A stretch of 64,000 nt of DNA from DASYKT01 sp963718105 (lineage in GTDB: Bacteria > Acidobacteriota > Blastocatellia > Pyrinomonadales > Pyrinomonadaceae), in assembly GCA_963718105.1 (NCBI GenBank), contig OY970352.1, positions 4,588,001-4,652,000 of the forward strand. Direction: 5' to 3'. Below the pieces are notes generated by a model. The model worked only from the letters and a program-made list of their open reading frames with translations, was not told where the DNA came from and did not search any database. Of this stretch, positions 8,269 through 15,110 are shown piece by piece; the stretch's first letter is position 1; every line of letters starts with the position of its first letter. Position numbers and translations under genes: made by a program.

Positions 8269-10035
8269 CTATCCCAGGTCCTGATTGCCGCTGGCAAAAA
8301 TATTCTTAGGATCGAAACTGTTCTTTACCCGGCGCTTTAAATTCAACGCTGTCTCAGACATCACGTCAGGCAAAAAAGCCTGGCGAATTTTTCCCACACC
8401 GTGGTGATGCGAAAGCGAGCCGCCGGAACGCAAAATTTCCGTTCGCGCGATATTTTCCAGATCGAGATACACTTCCGAAGGATTTTCCACACCCTTGTAA
8501 TAAAAGCCGAAATAAAAATAAATGGCGACGCCGGTGCGATAAACCTGCGTGATGCGCGAGGTAACGAACGGTTTTCCGGGCAGTCCGCGCCGCTCGTATT
8601 CTTCGCGCAAAACGCGTTTTACGTTCTCGCAAATTTGCAGCGCGTCGCTCCAGGCGCACGAAGTTTCAAAAGATTCGGCGATGATGTAATAGTTCATCAA
8701 AAAATCGCGGATATAGGCGATGCTGTACGTAAGCTGGTAGCCGCGCCGGCCGTTCTCGCCGCCGGCTTTCATCCCGCCGTGTTTTTTCGCGATGCGGTAG
8801 ACGTCAGATTCCTGCTGCTGAACTTCGGCTTTTGTTCCTTCGAAGACGAGCGTAAGCGCGACCATTTTAAATGGATCAAAACCTTTGATCTTTGTGACAA
8901 AGAATTTTTCAAACTGGCTTTTCCAGACCTTGAGCCCGGTCGAAGCAGGCTTGAGCGCCAGCCCGAATTGAAACTGCAGATTATCGACCAAACGCACGCT
9001 CGCCGGCGGCGTCGAGGTGTGCGCCAGCTCGTGCATAAATGCGTAGCCGTCTTCATAGGTCGGGAAAAGTACCGAACCGTATTCCTGCGCCTCGGGCAGC
9101 GGGAAAAGTTTGACGATGGCGGAGGTGATGATGCCGAGCGTGCCTTCGGAACCGAAGATCAGCCGGCGCAGGTCGGAACCGACCGATTCACGCGGCGCGG
9201 GCGCAGCGCGTTCCAGCTTGCCGTCGGACGTCGCCACGGTGACGTCGATCACCAGGTCTTCGATGTTGCCGTACTTATTTTTCTTCATCCCGCTGGCGTT
9301 GGTGGCGATCCACCCGCCGAGCGTGGAAAATTCGACGCTGTCCGGTTCATGCCCCATCGAGTAACCGTATTTCGCCAGTTGCTCCATGATGTGGCGGCCC
9401 ACGGCGCCGGCTTCGATACAGGCCATCATATTTTCCGGGTCGATCCAGCGGACGCGGTCCATCCGGCGCATATCGACCGAGACGATCACGCGTTTTTCAT
9501 TTTCACTGCAGCGAAGGGCGTCGGTCACGTTGGTGCCGCCGCCGAAAGGGATCAGCACCGCGTCATGTTTTTTTGCGGCTTCGATGAGCTGCGCCACTTG
9601 ATCTTCGCTTTCGGGATAGATGACCATATCCGGAATGCGCCCGAGCCGTTTGTGTTTGATGGCAAACATCTCTTCCTGCGTATGGCCGTGGCCGTGACGC
9701 AGGCGCACTTCGCCGCTCGCGTCTATCTGCGGGTCACCGATGAATTTTTTTAGCTCGGTGTTAAAAGCAGGATTTTCCACGGCCGCGGGAATTTCCGTCG
9801 GGTAAGAAGTTTGGTGAACATCTTTCGGGTCGAGTTCGATCTCGAGTGTTTCGCGGATCCAGGGCAGCAGGCGCGAAAGCTCCTTGCCGCTAAGTTCGTA
9901 ACGGTCACCCAAAATTGTCGCCACGCCGTTTTCGTTGATAGCGAAACGCGTGTCGCTAAAACCCCAGTTGTCGAAGCTCTCGGTTTCATCCGCGGTTATT
10001 TTTAACGGCTCAGGATGGATCAGTTTATCGTTCAT
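8269..10035 (-). CDS. Alkylglycerone-phosphate (alkyl-DHAP) synthase, FAD-dependent
   Basis: A 588-residue flavoenzyme that replaces the acyl chain of acyl-DHAP by a fatty alcohol, forming the ether bond of ether phospholipids. As I remember the animal enzyme AGPS, the match is very close: an N-terminal NWGFSDTRF and GDRYELSGKELSRLL, the FAD-binding IPFGGGTNVTDAL, then GHEPDSVEFSTLGGW, ASGMKKNKYGNIEDLV, GSEGTLGIIT, RLVDNLQFQFGLALKP, AIYFYFGFYYKG with the active-site Tyr, and SLSHHHGVGKIR with the essential His run. Full length. It heads an operon with a PlsC-type acyltransferase and an SDR. A generic FAD-linked oxidase is the alternative, but the HHH segment argues against it. Confidence 0.9.
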   Translation of the reverse strand: MNDKLIHPEPLKITADETESFDNWGFSDTRFAINENGVATILGDRYELSGKELSRLLPWIRETLEIELDPKDVHQTSYPTEIPAAVENPAFNTELKKFIGDPQIDASGEVRLRHGHGHTQEEMFAIKHKRLGRIPDMVIYPESEDQVAQLIEAAKKHDAVLIPFGGGTNVTDALRCSENEKRVIVSVDMRRMDRVRWIDPENMMACIEAGAVGRHIMEQLAKYGYSMGHEPDSVEFSTLGGWIATNASGMKKNKYGNIEDLVIDVTVATSDGKLERAAPAPRESVGSDLRRLIFGSEGTLGIITSAIVKLFPLPEAQEYGSVLFPTYEDGYAFMHELAHTSTPPASVRLVDNLQFQFGLALKPASTGLKVWKSQFEKFFVTKIKGFDPFKMVALTLVFEGTKAEVQQQESDVYRIAKKHGGMKAGGENGRRGYQLTYSIAYIRDFLMNYYIIAESFETSCAWSDALQICENVKRVLREEYERRGLPGKPFVTSRITQVYRTGVAIYFYFGFYYKGVENPSEVYLDLENIARTEILRSGGSLSHHHGVGKIRQAFLPDVMSETALNLKRRVKNSFDPKNIFASGNQDLG

Positions 10036-10042
10036 CTGTTTA

Positions 10043-10061
10043 GAGTACCGCCTTCAGGTGG
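10043..10061. repeat. GAGTACCGCC palindromic repeat (copy 2)
   Basis: GAGTACCGCCTTCAGGTGG sits 7 bases upstream of the alkyl-DHAP synthase start codon, between it and the AraC-type gene. It differs by two bases from copy 1. Confidence 0.6.
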
Positions 10062-10126
10062 CTCTTTTTGTGCATTTTAATCCCTCATTATGGATGATAA
10101 GAAAGAAAAATGCTTGAACGATTCTG

Positions 10127-10906
10127 CTACGAAAGAAATGAGACGAGCGAGCTTTCTTTTACCAGCGCTGAGGGAGCTATCCCAAGCGAGGTCTTAAAAG
10201 TGCGGGTCAGGTGCGCAGAATCTGCAAATCCAGCAGAATGAGCAGTTTCGGTAAGCGATCCGCCGCCGGCGAGCATGTGCAGCGCATCGCGCAAACGCAG
10301 CCAAAGGAGGTAACGGCGGACGGGAATGCGGACGTGTTCGGTAAAAAGATGGGAAAAACGGCTTTCGGAAAGATCGACCTCGGCGGCGATATCTTTGACC
10401 AAAATGCCGTTTTCCCGGCCGGCGCGGATCCATTCAATGCTATGGGAAACGCGCGGGTCAAGAGTTGGGCTCGCCTTATCTGAAGAGTCGGCGGCTATCT
10501 GTTCGATGATCTTATGATAGGCATCGCTTCCTGTTTTATCATTGATCCCGAGGCCTACAAACGGCGCGATGTGCGGACGAATTTTCTCAAGCGTGGGCTG
10601 AAGAATTGTCGAAATACGGTTCTCTGAAGTTACCGGGATCAGCAGTTGGCCCAGTTTTCCTTCGGGCGCAAGCAAAAACATCGCCATTTTATTTCCACGG
10701 CCTTCGATGCCATGAAGGATGCCGGCGGGAATGATCGCGGCAGTATAACTTTTCCAATCGTCAGTTTCCGAATTGCGAAGGCCGAGGTCGCCCTCGAGCG
10801 AGATACAAATTTTTATCGCGGGCGATTCGTGCAGATCGGCTGTCCCGGCGGCTCCTAAGAAGAGGCCGTATTCTTCCCACAACAAAACTTTACCGGACCA
10901 ATTCAT
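10127..10906 (-). CDS. AraC-family transcriptional regulator
   Basis: A 259-residue regulator with a cupin-like N-terminal sensing domain (residues about 10-110, including SLEGDLGLRN and IIPAGILHGIEG) and a C-terminal double helix-turn-helix. The latter reads LVKDIAAEVDLSESRFSHLF for the first HTH and SLTETAHSAGFADSAHLTRT for the second, ending before SLGIAPSALVK. It lies upstream of and co-directional with the alkyl-DHAP synthase gene, 91 bp away, so it could regulate that operon, but a REP unit separates them and no binding site was identified. Ligand unknown. Confidence 0.88.
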   Translation of the reverse strand: MNWSGKVLLWEEYGLFLGAAGTADLHESPAIKICISLEGDLGLRNSETDDWKSYTAAIIPAGILHGIEGRGNKMAMFLLAPEGKLGQLLIPVTSENRISTILQPTLEKIRPHIAPFVGLGINDKTGSDAYHKIIEQIAADSSDKASPTLDPRVSHSIEWIRAGRENGILVKDIAAEVDLSESRFSHLFTEHVRIPVRRYLLWLRLRDALHMLAGGGSLTETAHSAGFADSAHLTRTFKTSLGIAPSALVKESSLVSFLS

Positions 10907-10911
10907 TGAAT

Positions 10912-10990
10912 TTTAGATTTCGGATTTTAGATTTTGGATCACTGAGCGATAACGAGCACTGTAATCTAAAATCCAAAATCGCAAATCAAA
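10912..10990. repeat. AT-rich inverted repeat
   Basis: GGATTTTAGATTTTGGATCAC is mirrored by GTAATCTAAAATCCAAAATC about 20 bases later, with further TTAGATTT/AAATC satellites. It occupies the whole gap between the AraC-type gene start and the hldD stop. Confidence 0.55.
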
Positions 10991-10992
10991 AA

Positions 10993-11970
10993 TCAATTGT
11001 CTCCCAGATACTTTCCCGGCACCAGATAATTCTGCACATAATCCGCCACGGCTTCTTTTAAGCCCGTGCCGGGTTTTCCGTAACCGGTATTTTGAATGCG
11101 CCCCAGATTTGCCTGGGTATGATATTGATATTTGTCGCGCAGGTGCTCCGGCATTTCGATGAATTCAATATTCGGCTGCTGATCAAGCGCATCGAAGATG
11201 GCGGCAGCCAGTTCATTCCAGGTGTGCATCTCACCCGAACCGACATTGAATAATCCGCCGTTTTTATTTTCGATAAAATGCAGCGTCATCTCGACCGCGT
11301 CTTTCACGTACACGAAATCGCGCCCGAACTCGCCGTCCTGAAACCTGGGATTCGCGCTTTTGAAAAGTTTTAATTTCCCGGTCTCATTTATCTGGCCGTA
11401 AGCCTTATTGACCAGGCTGCGCATATCGCCTTTGTGATTTTCATTCGGGCCAAAGACGTTAAAATATTTCAGGCCGACGATGCGGTCAAACATTTTGTTC
11501 TGCTGCGCGTAAAGGTCAAAGGCGTGCTTGGAATACCCGTAAACATTGAGTGGGCGCAGTTGCTCAAGCTCATCAGTACCGTCATTCATTCCGGCCGAAC
11601 CATCGCCGTAGGTGGCGGCGGACGAGGCATAAATGAATCGCGTATGACGGCCCACCGCCCAACTGGCAAGATCACGCGTGTACTGGTAATTGTTGCGCAT
11701 CATGTAATCGGCGTCGGTCTCCGTGGTCGAAGAACAGGCGCCCATGTGCAGCACAATTCCCGCGTCGTTGAATTTGTCGAGGTCTTTTATAAATTGATCG
11801 GCGTCAAGGAAATCGCCGAATTTTAGCGGCGCGAGATTTTTCCACTTCTCAGTTTCATCCATCCGGTCGACGATCAAAATATCCGTCTCGCCCAACTGAT
11901 TTAAACGCCACACCAGGGCGCTGCCGATAAAGCCCGCTCCGCCGGTGACAATGGTTTTGAATGAAGTCAT
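10993..11970 (-). CDS. hldD: ADP-L-glycero-D-manno-heptose 6-epimerase
   Basis: A 325-residue NAD(P)-dependent epimerase of the extended SDR superfamily, converting ADP-D-glycero- to ADP-L-glycero-D-manno-heptose for the LPS inner core. Visible features are VTGGAGFIGSALVWRLN at residues 8-24, the HldD-like VDRMDETEKWKNL, MGACSSTTETD, the catalytic YGYSKHAFD, and FNVFGPNE followed by the GEFGRDFVYVKDAV substrate loop. Length fits the family. With the heptosyltransferase-like gene near 27 kb it argues for a heptose-containing LPS. Co-directional with the preceding deoxyhypusine synthase homologue but separated by a repeat. Confidence 0.93.
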   Translation of the reverse strand: MTSFKTIVTGGAGFIGSALVWRLNQLGETDILIVDRMDETEKWKNLAPLKFGDFLDADQFIKDLDKFNDAGIVLHMGACSSTTETDADYMMRNNYQYTRDLASWAVGRHTRFIYASSAATYGDGSAGMNDGTDELEQLRPLNVYGYSKHAFDLYAQQNKMFDRIVGLKYFNVFGPNENHKGDMRSLVNKAYGQINETGKLKLFKSANPRFQDGEFGRDFVYVKDAVEMTLHFIENKNGGLFNVGSGEMHTWNELAAAIFDALDQQPNIEFIEMPEHLRDKYQYHTQANLGRIQNTGYGKPGTGLKEAVADYVQNYLVPGKYLGDN

Positions 11971-11973
11971 ATT

Positions 11974-12005
11974 AAAACGGTTCAGAGTTCAAGCTTTAGC
12001 TTGTC
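11974..12005. repeat. Half copy of the 33-bp inverted-repeat element
   Basis: AAAACGGTTCAGAGTTCAAG followed by CTTTAGCTTGTC matches the left arm of the hairpin elements at 13922-14000 and 54693-54771, but no right arm follows. A solo arm suggests that the unit moves or decays in halves. Confidence 0.65.
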
Positions 12006-12025
12006 CGGTTAATTTAATAACTTTT

Positions 12026-13000
12026 CTACCAACCTAAAATATAAGCAAACATCAGCGGTGCGACGATCGACGCGTCCGATTCGACGATGAATTTCGGCGT
12101 CGTCGCTTCGAGCTTGCCCCAGGTTATTTTTTCGTTCGGCACCGCGCCGGAGTATGAGCCGTAGCTGGTGGTCGAATCCGATATCTGGCAGAAGTAGCCC
12201 CAGACCGGCACGCCGCCGCGCTGCAGGTCCTGGTGCAGCATCGGCACCACGCAGATCGGGAAATCACCCGCAATGCCGCCGCCGATCTGGAAAAATCCGA
12301 TCGTGGAATTTTCCGATTCCTTTGTATACCACTCAGCCAGCATCATCATATATTCGATGCCGGTGCGTGTGGTGTGAACATTTTTGATGTCGCCGGTAAT
12401 AACGTGGCCGGCATACATATTACCCATTGTGGAATCTTCCCAGCCGGGCACCACTACGGGGAGATTCTTTTCCATCGCGGCAAACATCCACGAATCCTTC
12501 GGGTCGATCTGGTAATATTCGGACAAAGCGCCGTCGCGCAGCACCTGGTACATAAATTCGTGCGGAAAATATTGCTCGCCTTTTTCATCAGCCGCCGTCC
12601 AGACATCGACCATCGCTTTTTCCAGCCGCCGCATCGCTTCCATTTCCGGGATGCAGGTGTCGGTCACGCGGTTCATATGGCGGTCTAATAATTCCTGTTC
12701 GTCCTGCGGGGTCAGATCGCGGTAGTGCGGCACGCGTTCGTAAAAATCGTGCGCGACCAGGTTAAAAAGGTCTTCTTCAAGATTTGCCCCGGTACAGGAA
12801 ATGATCTGCACTTTATCCTGCCGGATCATCTCCGCCAGGCTCAAGCCCAGCTCCGCCGTGGACATCGCCCCGGCCAGCGTGACCATCATCTTGCCGCCCC
12901 CCGCCATGTGTTGCACATAGCCCTCGGAAGCATCGATCAGCGCCGCGGAATTAAAATGCCGGTAGTGATGCTTGATAAATTCTGTGATCTGTCCGTTCAT
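12026..13000 (-). CDS. Deoxyhypusine synthase family protein
   Basis: A 324-residue homologue of deoxyhypusine synthase, the enzyme that in eukaryotes and archaea transfers aminobutyl from spermidine to a lysine of eIF5A. Recognisable parts are VTLAGAMSTAELG, ISCTGANLEEDLFNL, VVVPGWEDSTMGN, FFQIGGGIAGDFPI and the C-terminal ITWGKLEATTPKFIVESDAS. The lysine of WGKL (about residue 296) aligns with the catalytic Lys of the human enzyme as I remember it (WGKI). Bacteria lack eIF5A, so the job here is probably polyamine chemistry such as homospermidine formation, or modification of another target. No polyamine gene is adjacent. Confidence 0.88.
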   Translation of the reverse strand: MNGQITEFIKHHYRHFNSAALIDASEGYVQHMAGGGKMMVTLAGAMSTAELGLSLAEMIRQDKVQIISCTGANLEEDLFNLVAHDFYERVPHYRDLTPQDEQELLDRHMNRVTDTCIPEMEAMRRLEKAMVDVWTAADEKGEQYFPHEFMYQVLRDGALSEYYQIDPKDSWMFAAMEKNLPVVVPGWEDSTMGNMYAGHVITGDIKNVHTTRTGIEYMMMLAEWYTKESENSTIGFFQIGGGIAGDFPICVVPMLHQDLQRGGVPVWGYFCQISDSTTSYGSYSGAVPNEKITWGKLEATTPKFIVESDASIVAPLMFAYILGW

Positions 13001-13097
13001 AGTTTTACTTAAGTCTAGAGTTCAAACTCTAAACTTTAAACCTTTAACTGCCGTGTTTCAAATGAAAAGCCTTTAATGCTTGCTTTGCCGGTTAGCT

Positions 13098-13136
13098 TAT
13101 AATATTCTATGTGCAACTATCGAGTTGCACATAGAA
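13098..13136 (+). promoter_or_regulatory. Promoter and 14-bp inverted-repeat operator of the SRPBCC-ArsR operon
   Basis: A perfect -10 box TATAAT lies at 13098-13103. Directly after it, covering the expected transcription start, is a perfect inverted repeat with arms TTCTATGTGCAACT (13105-13118) and AGTTGCACATAGAA (13123-13136) around ATCG. AAGGAG follows at 13135-13140, six bases before the ATG at 13147. The geometry fits autorepression by the ArsR-type protein encoded second in the operon. No good -35 box is visible. Confidence 0.75.
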
Positions 13137-13146
13137 GGAGCGGACA

Positions 13147-13590
13147 ATGGAGAAAATGACGGTTGAGCGAAGCATCTGGATCGATGCACCGCGGGAAAGG
13201 GTCTGGCAAGCGGTCACCGATGCCGAGCAGATAATGAAATGGTGGGGCGGCGGAGATCATTGGGAGATCGAAAAGTTGGAAGTGGGCGCCGGCGTGAAGT
13301 TTGGCGAGGCCGGTGACCAGTTGCTGGCGACGATCGTTGTACTTGACCCGCCGGCGAAATTTTCTATCTGCTGGCCGCCGCAGGAGGCGTATCACAATAT
13401 CGAAGTGGTCACGACCTATGAACTCACGGAGGAAAACGGCGGCACGCGTGTAAAGGTCTCCGAAACCGGCTTTGAAGCCTTGCCCGAAGACATCAGGCAG
13501 AAACGTTTCGACCAGACGGCAAAAGGGTATGAAACCGTGCTGGCGGGTTTGAAGAATTATGTCGAAACACCGCAAGGTGATGCGCAATGA
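13147..13590 (+). CDS. SRPBCC (AHSA1-type) domain protein
   Basis: A 147-residue single-domain protein of the START/Bet v 1-like AHSA1 family, which binds hydrophobic ligands in a cavity. Characteristic pieces are VERSIWIDAPRERVWQAVTD at the start, MKWWGGGDHWEIEKLEVGAG, the buried strand TTYELTEENGGTRVKVSETGF, and the long C-terminal helix with AKGYETVLAGLKNYVE. It starts behind a strong AAGGAG site. Its stop overlaps the start of the ArsR-type gene (ATGA), a pairing of SRPBCC protein and ArsR-like repressor that is common in soil bacteria. Ligand unknown. Confidence 0.88.
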   Translation: MEKMTVERSIWIDAPRERVWQAVTDAEQIMKWWGGGDHWEIEKLEVGAGVKFGEAGDQLLATIVVLDPPAKFSICWPPQEAYHNIEVVTTYELTEENGGTRVKVSETGFEALPEDIRQKRFDQTAKGYETVLAGLKNYVETPQGDAQ

Positions 13591-13922
13591 AGCCACCAAT
13601 TCAGGCAATTCAGGCTGAAGTATTTTCGGCCCTGGCCGACCCGATGCGCCGCGCGCTGCTCACCGAGCTGGCGGAAAACAGCCCGCGCACCGCGACCCAA
13701 TTTGCCGGCAGTTACCCGATCACGCGCCAGGGGATCTTAAAGCACCTGAATATTTTGCACGACGCCGGGCTCGTCGCCATCCATCAAAAAGGCCGCGAGA
13801 AACGCTACACCCTGACACCCGCGCCGTTTAACGAATTGGATAGATGGATAAAACAGCTCGAAGCCAAATGGGATAAGAGATTGCTGAGATTGAAAACTCT
13901 GCTGGAAAGAGAAAATGAATAA
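13587..13922 (+). CDS. ArsR/SmtB-like winged-helix repressor
   Basis: A 111-residue winged-helix regulator. It reads VFSALADPMRRALLTELAEN, then the recognition region ITRQGILKHLNILHDAGLVA and the wing HQKGREKRYTLTPAPF, typical of the metal-independent ArsR group. No Cys metal sites are seen, so it probably does not sense arsenic or zinc. It overlaps the SRPBCC gene by four bases and is thus translationally coupled. It is the likely ligand of the 14-bp palindrome over the operon promoter. Confidence 0.88.
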   Translation: MKPPIQAIQAEVFSALADPMRRALLTELAENSPRTATQFAGSYPITRQGILKHLNILHDAGLVAIHQKGREKRYTLTPAPFNELDRWIKQLEAKWDKRLLRLKTLLERENE

Positions 13923-14000
13923 AACGGTTTAGAGTTCAAGCTTCAGCTTGTCTTTATCTTTTGAATGAAGACAAGCTGAAGCTTGAACTCTAAACCGTTT
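13922..14000. repeat. Hairpin element with perfect 33-bp inverted repeat (copy A)
   Basis: Arms 13922-13954 and 13968-14000 are exact reverse complements over 33 bases (beginning AAACGGTTTAGAGTTCAAGC) around a 13-base loop. It sits between the convergent arsR-like and nrdB genes and can fold as a bidirectional terminator. A second full copy lies at 54693-54771 and a half copy at 11974-12005. Confidence 0.8.
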
Positions 14001-14017
14001 ATCTCTAAGTTTCAGCG

Positions 14018-15016
14018 CTAAAAAGTGTGGTCGAAGGCGACATCGCCGGCCACCGCCACCTGGTACGCCGAGACGCGGCGTTCGAAGAAGTTGGCCAGTT
14101 CCTGCACATCCTGCAGGTCCATAAAATCGAACGGATTTTTTGCGTTGTAGATCTTTTGCATTCCGAGCATCGTCAGGCGCTGGTCGGCGATGAATTCGAG
14201 ATACTGGCGCATATCGGTTATCGACATTCCGGCCACGCCTAAGGATAAAATATCTTCGGCAAACTGCATCTCGCACTCGACCGCTTCAAACATCATCTCG
14301 GCGATCTGCATTTTCAAATCTTCGTTAAAAAGCTCCGGTTCCTCGGCGCGCACTTTTTTGACCACTTCAAAAGCAAATCCCATGTGGGCGGATTCGTCGC
14401 GGAAGACCCAGTTGGTCCCGGCGGCGAGGCCGTGCAGCAATCCCTTGTGGCGCAGGAAATAAACGTAAGCAAAGGCGGCAAAGAAAAACAGCCCTTCGAT
14501 ACAGGCGGCGAAGCAGATCAGGTTGAGCAGGAATTGACGGCGATCGCCGATCGTTTCCAGGCTGTTCAAATTTTGGATCGAATCGATCCACTTCTGGCAA
14601 AACTGTGCCTTGTGGTGAATGGACGGAATATTTTCCACCGCGGCAAAGGCTTCTTCGCGCTGCTTGATATCGGGAATGTAGGTGTCGAGCAGCGTGAGGT
14701 AAAACTGCACGTGCAGCGCCTCTTCATAAAGCTGGCGCGAGAGATACATCCGCGCTTCGGGTGAATTAATGTGCTTGTAGAGATTCAATACCAGATTGTT
14801 AGACACGATCGAATCGCCGGTCGCGAAAAATGCGACGAGACGGTTGATCAGATGCCGTTCGGCCTCGGTCATCTTGTTGCGCAGATCGTTGACGTCGGTG
14901 GAAAAATCGACTTCCTCGACGGTCCAGGTGTTTTTGATCGCATTGCGATACATATCGTAAAACGCCGGGTATTTCATCGGGCGCAGCGTTAAATTAAATC
15001 CGGGATCAAGCAGCAT
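14018..15016 (-). CDS. nrdB: Ribonucleotide reductase, small (radical) subunit
   Basis: A 332-residue class I RNR beta subunit that holds the di-iron centre and the tyrosyl radical used by NrdA to reduce ribonucleotides. Iron and radical residues are visible: the helix YEEALHVQFYLTLLD carries Glu, His and, four residues on, the radical Tyr (as in the E. coli E-x2-H-x3-Y pattern), and FRDESAHMGFAF carries the later Glu and His. The open frame goes to 15046, but the ATG at 15016 has AAAGGA upstream and opens MLLDPGFNLTLRPMKYPAFY, so I take it. It follows nrdA on the same strand after a 94-bp repeat-filled gap and probably shares its NrdR-controlled transcript. Confidence 0.95.
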   Translation of the reverse strand: MLLDPGFNLTLRPMKYPAFYDMYRNAIKNTWTVEEVDFSTDVNDLRNKMTEAERHLINRLVAFFATGDSIVSNNLVLNLYKHINSPEARMYLSRQLYEEALHVQFYLTLLDTYIPDIKQREEAFAAVENIPSIHHKAQFCQKWIDSIQNLNSLETIGDRRQFLLNLICFAACIEGLFFFAAFAYVYFLRHKGLLHGLAAGTNWVFRDESAHMGFAFEVVKKVRAEEPELFNEDLKMQIAEMMFEAVECEMQFAEDILSLGVAGMSITDMRQYLEFIADQRLTMLGMQKIYNAKNPFDFMDLQDVQELANFFERRVSAYQVAVAGDVAFDHTF

Positions 15017-15026
15017 ATATTTCCTT

Positions 15027-15110
15027 TCTACTGGGAGCGCGGACATCTTGTCCGCAACGAACGCACCGCGTTCGAAATACTCGGCTACCCGCTAACGCAG
15101 GTAGTTCTGA
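15027..15110. repeat. Mosaic palindromic repeats between nrdA and nrdB (copy 2)
   Basis: Read on the minus strand this gap shows ACCTGCGTTAGCGGGT, then GAACGCGGTGCGTTCGTTGC, then GGACAAGATGTCC and GCGCTCCCAG. The last parts match the block at 1360-1402 in the same order, and ACCTGCG-AGCGGGT recurs near 42030. It is a composite, BIME-like arrangement. Confidence 0.6.

Noticed and set aside
8401..9753. A 450-codon open frame on the plus strand opposite the alkyl-DHAP synthase gene
   Set aside because: It is the antisense shadow of a gene with strong family motifs. Its translation is Arg/His/Phe-rich with no domain pattern and no ribosome-binding site.
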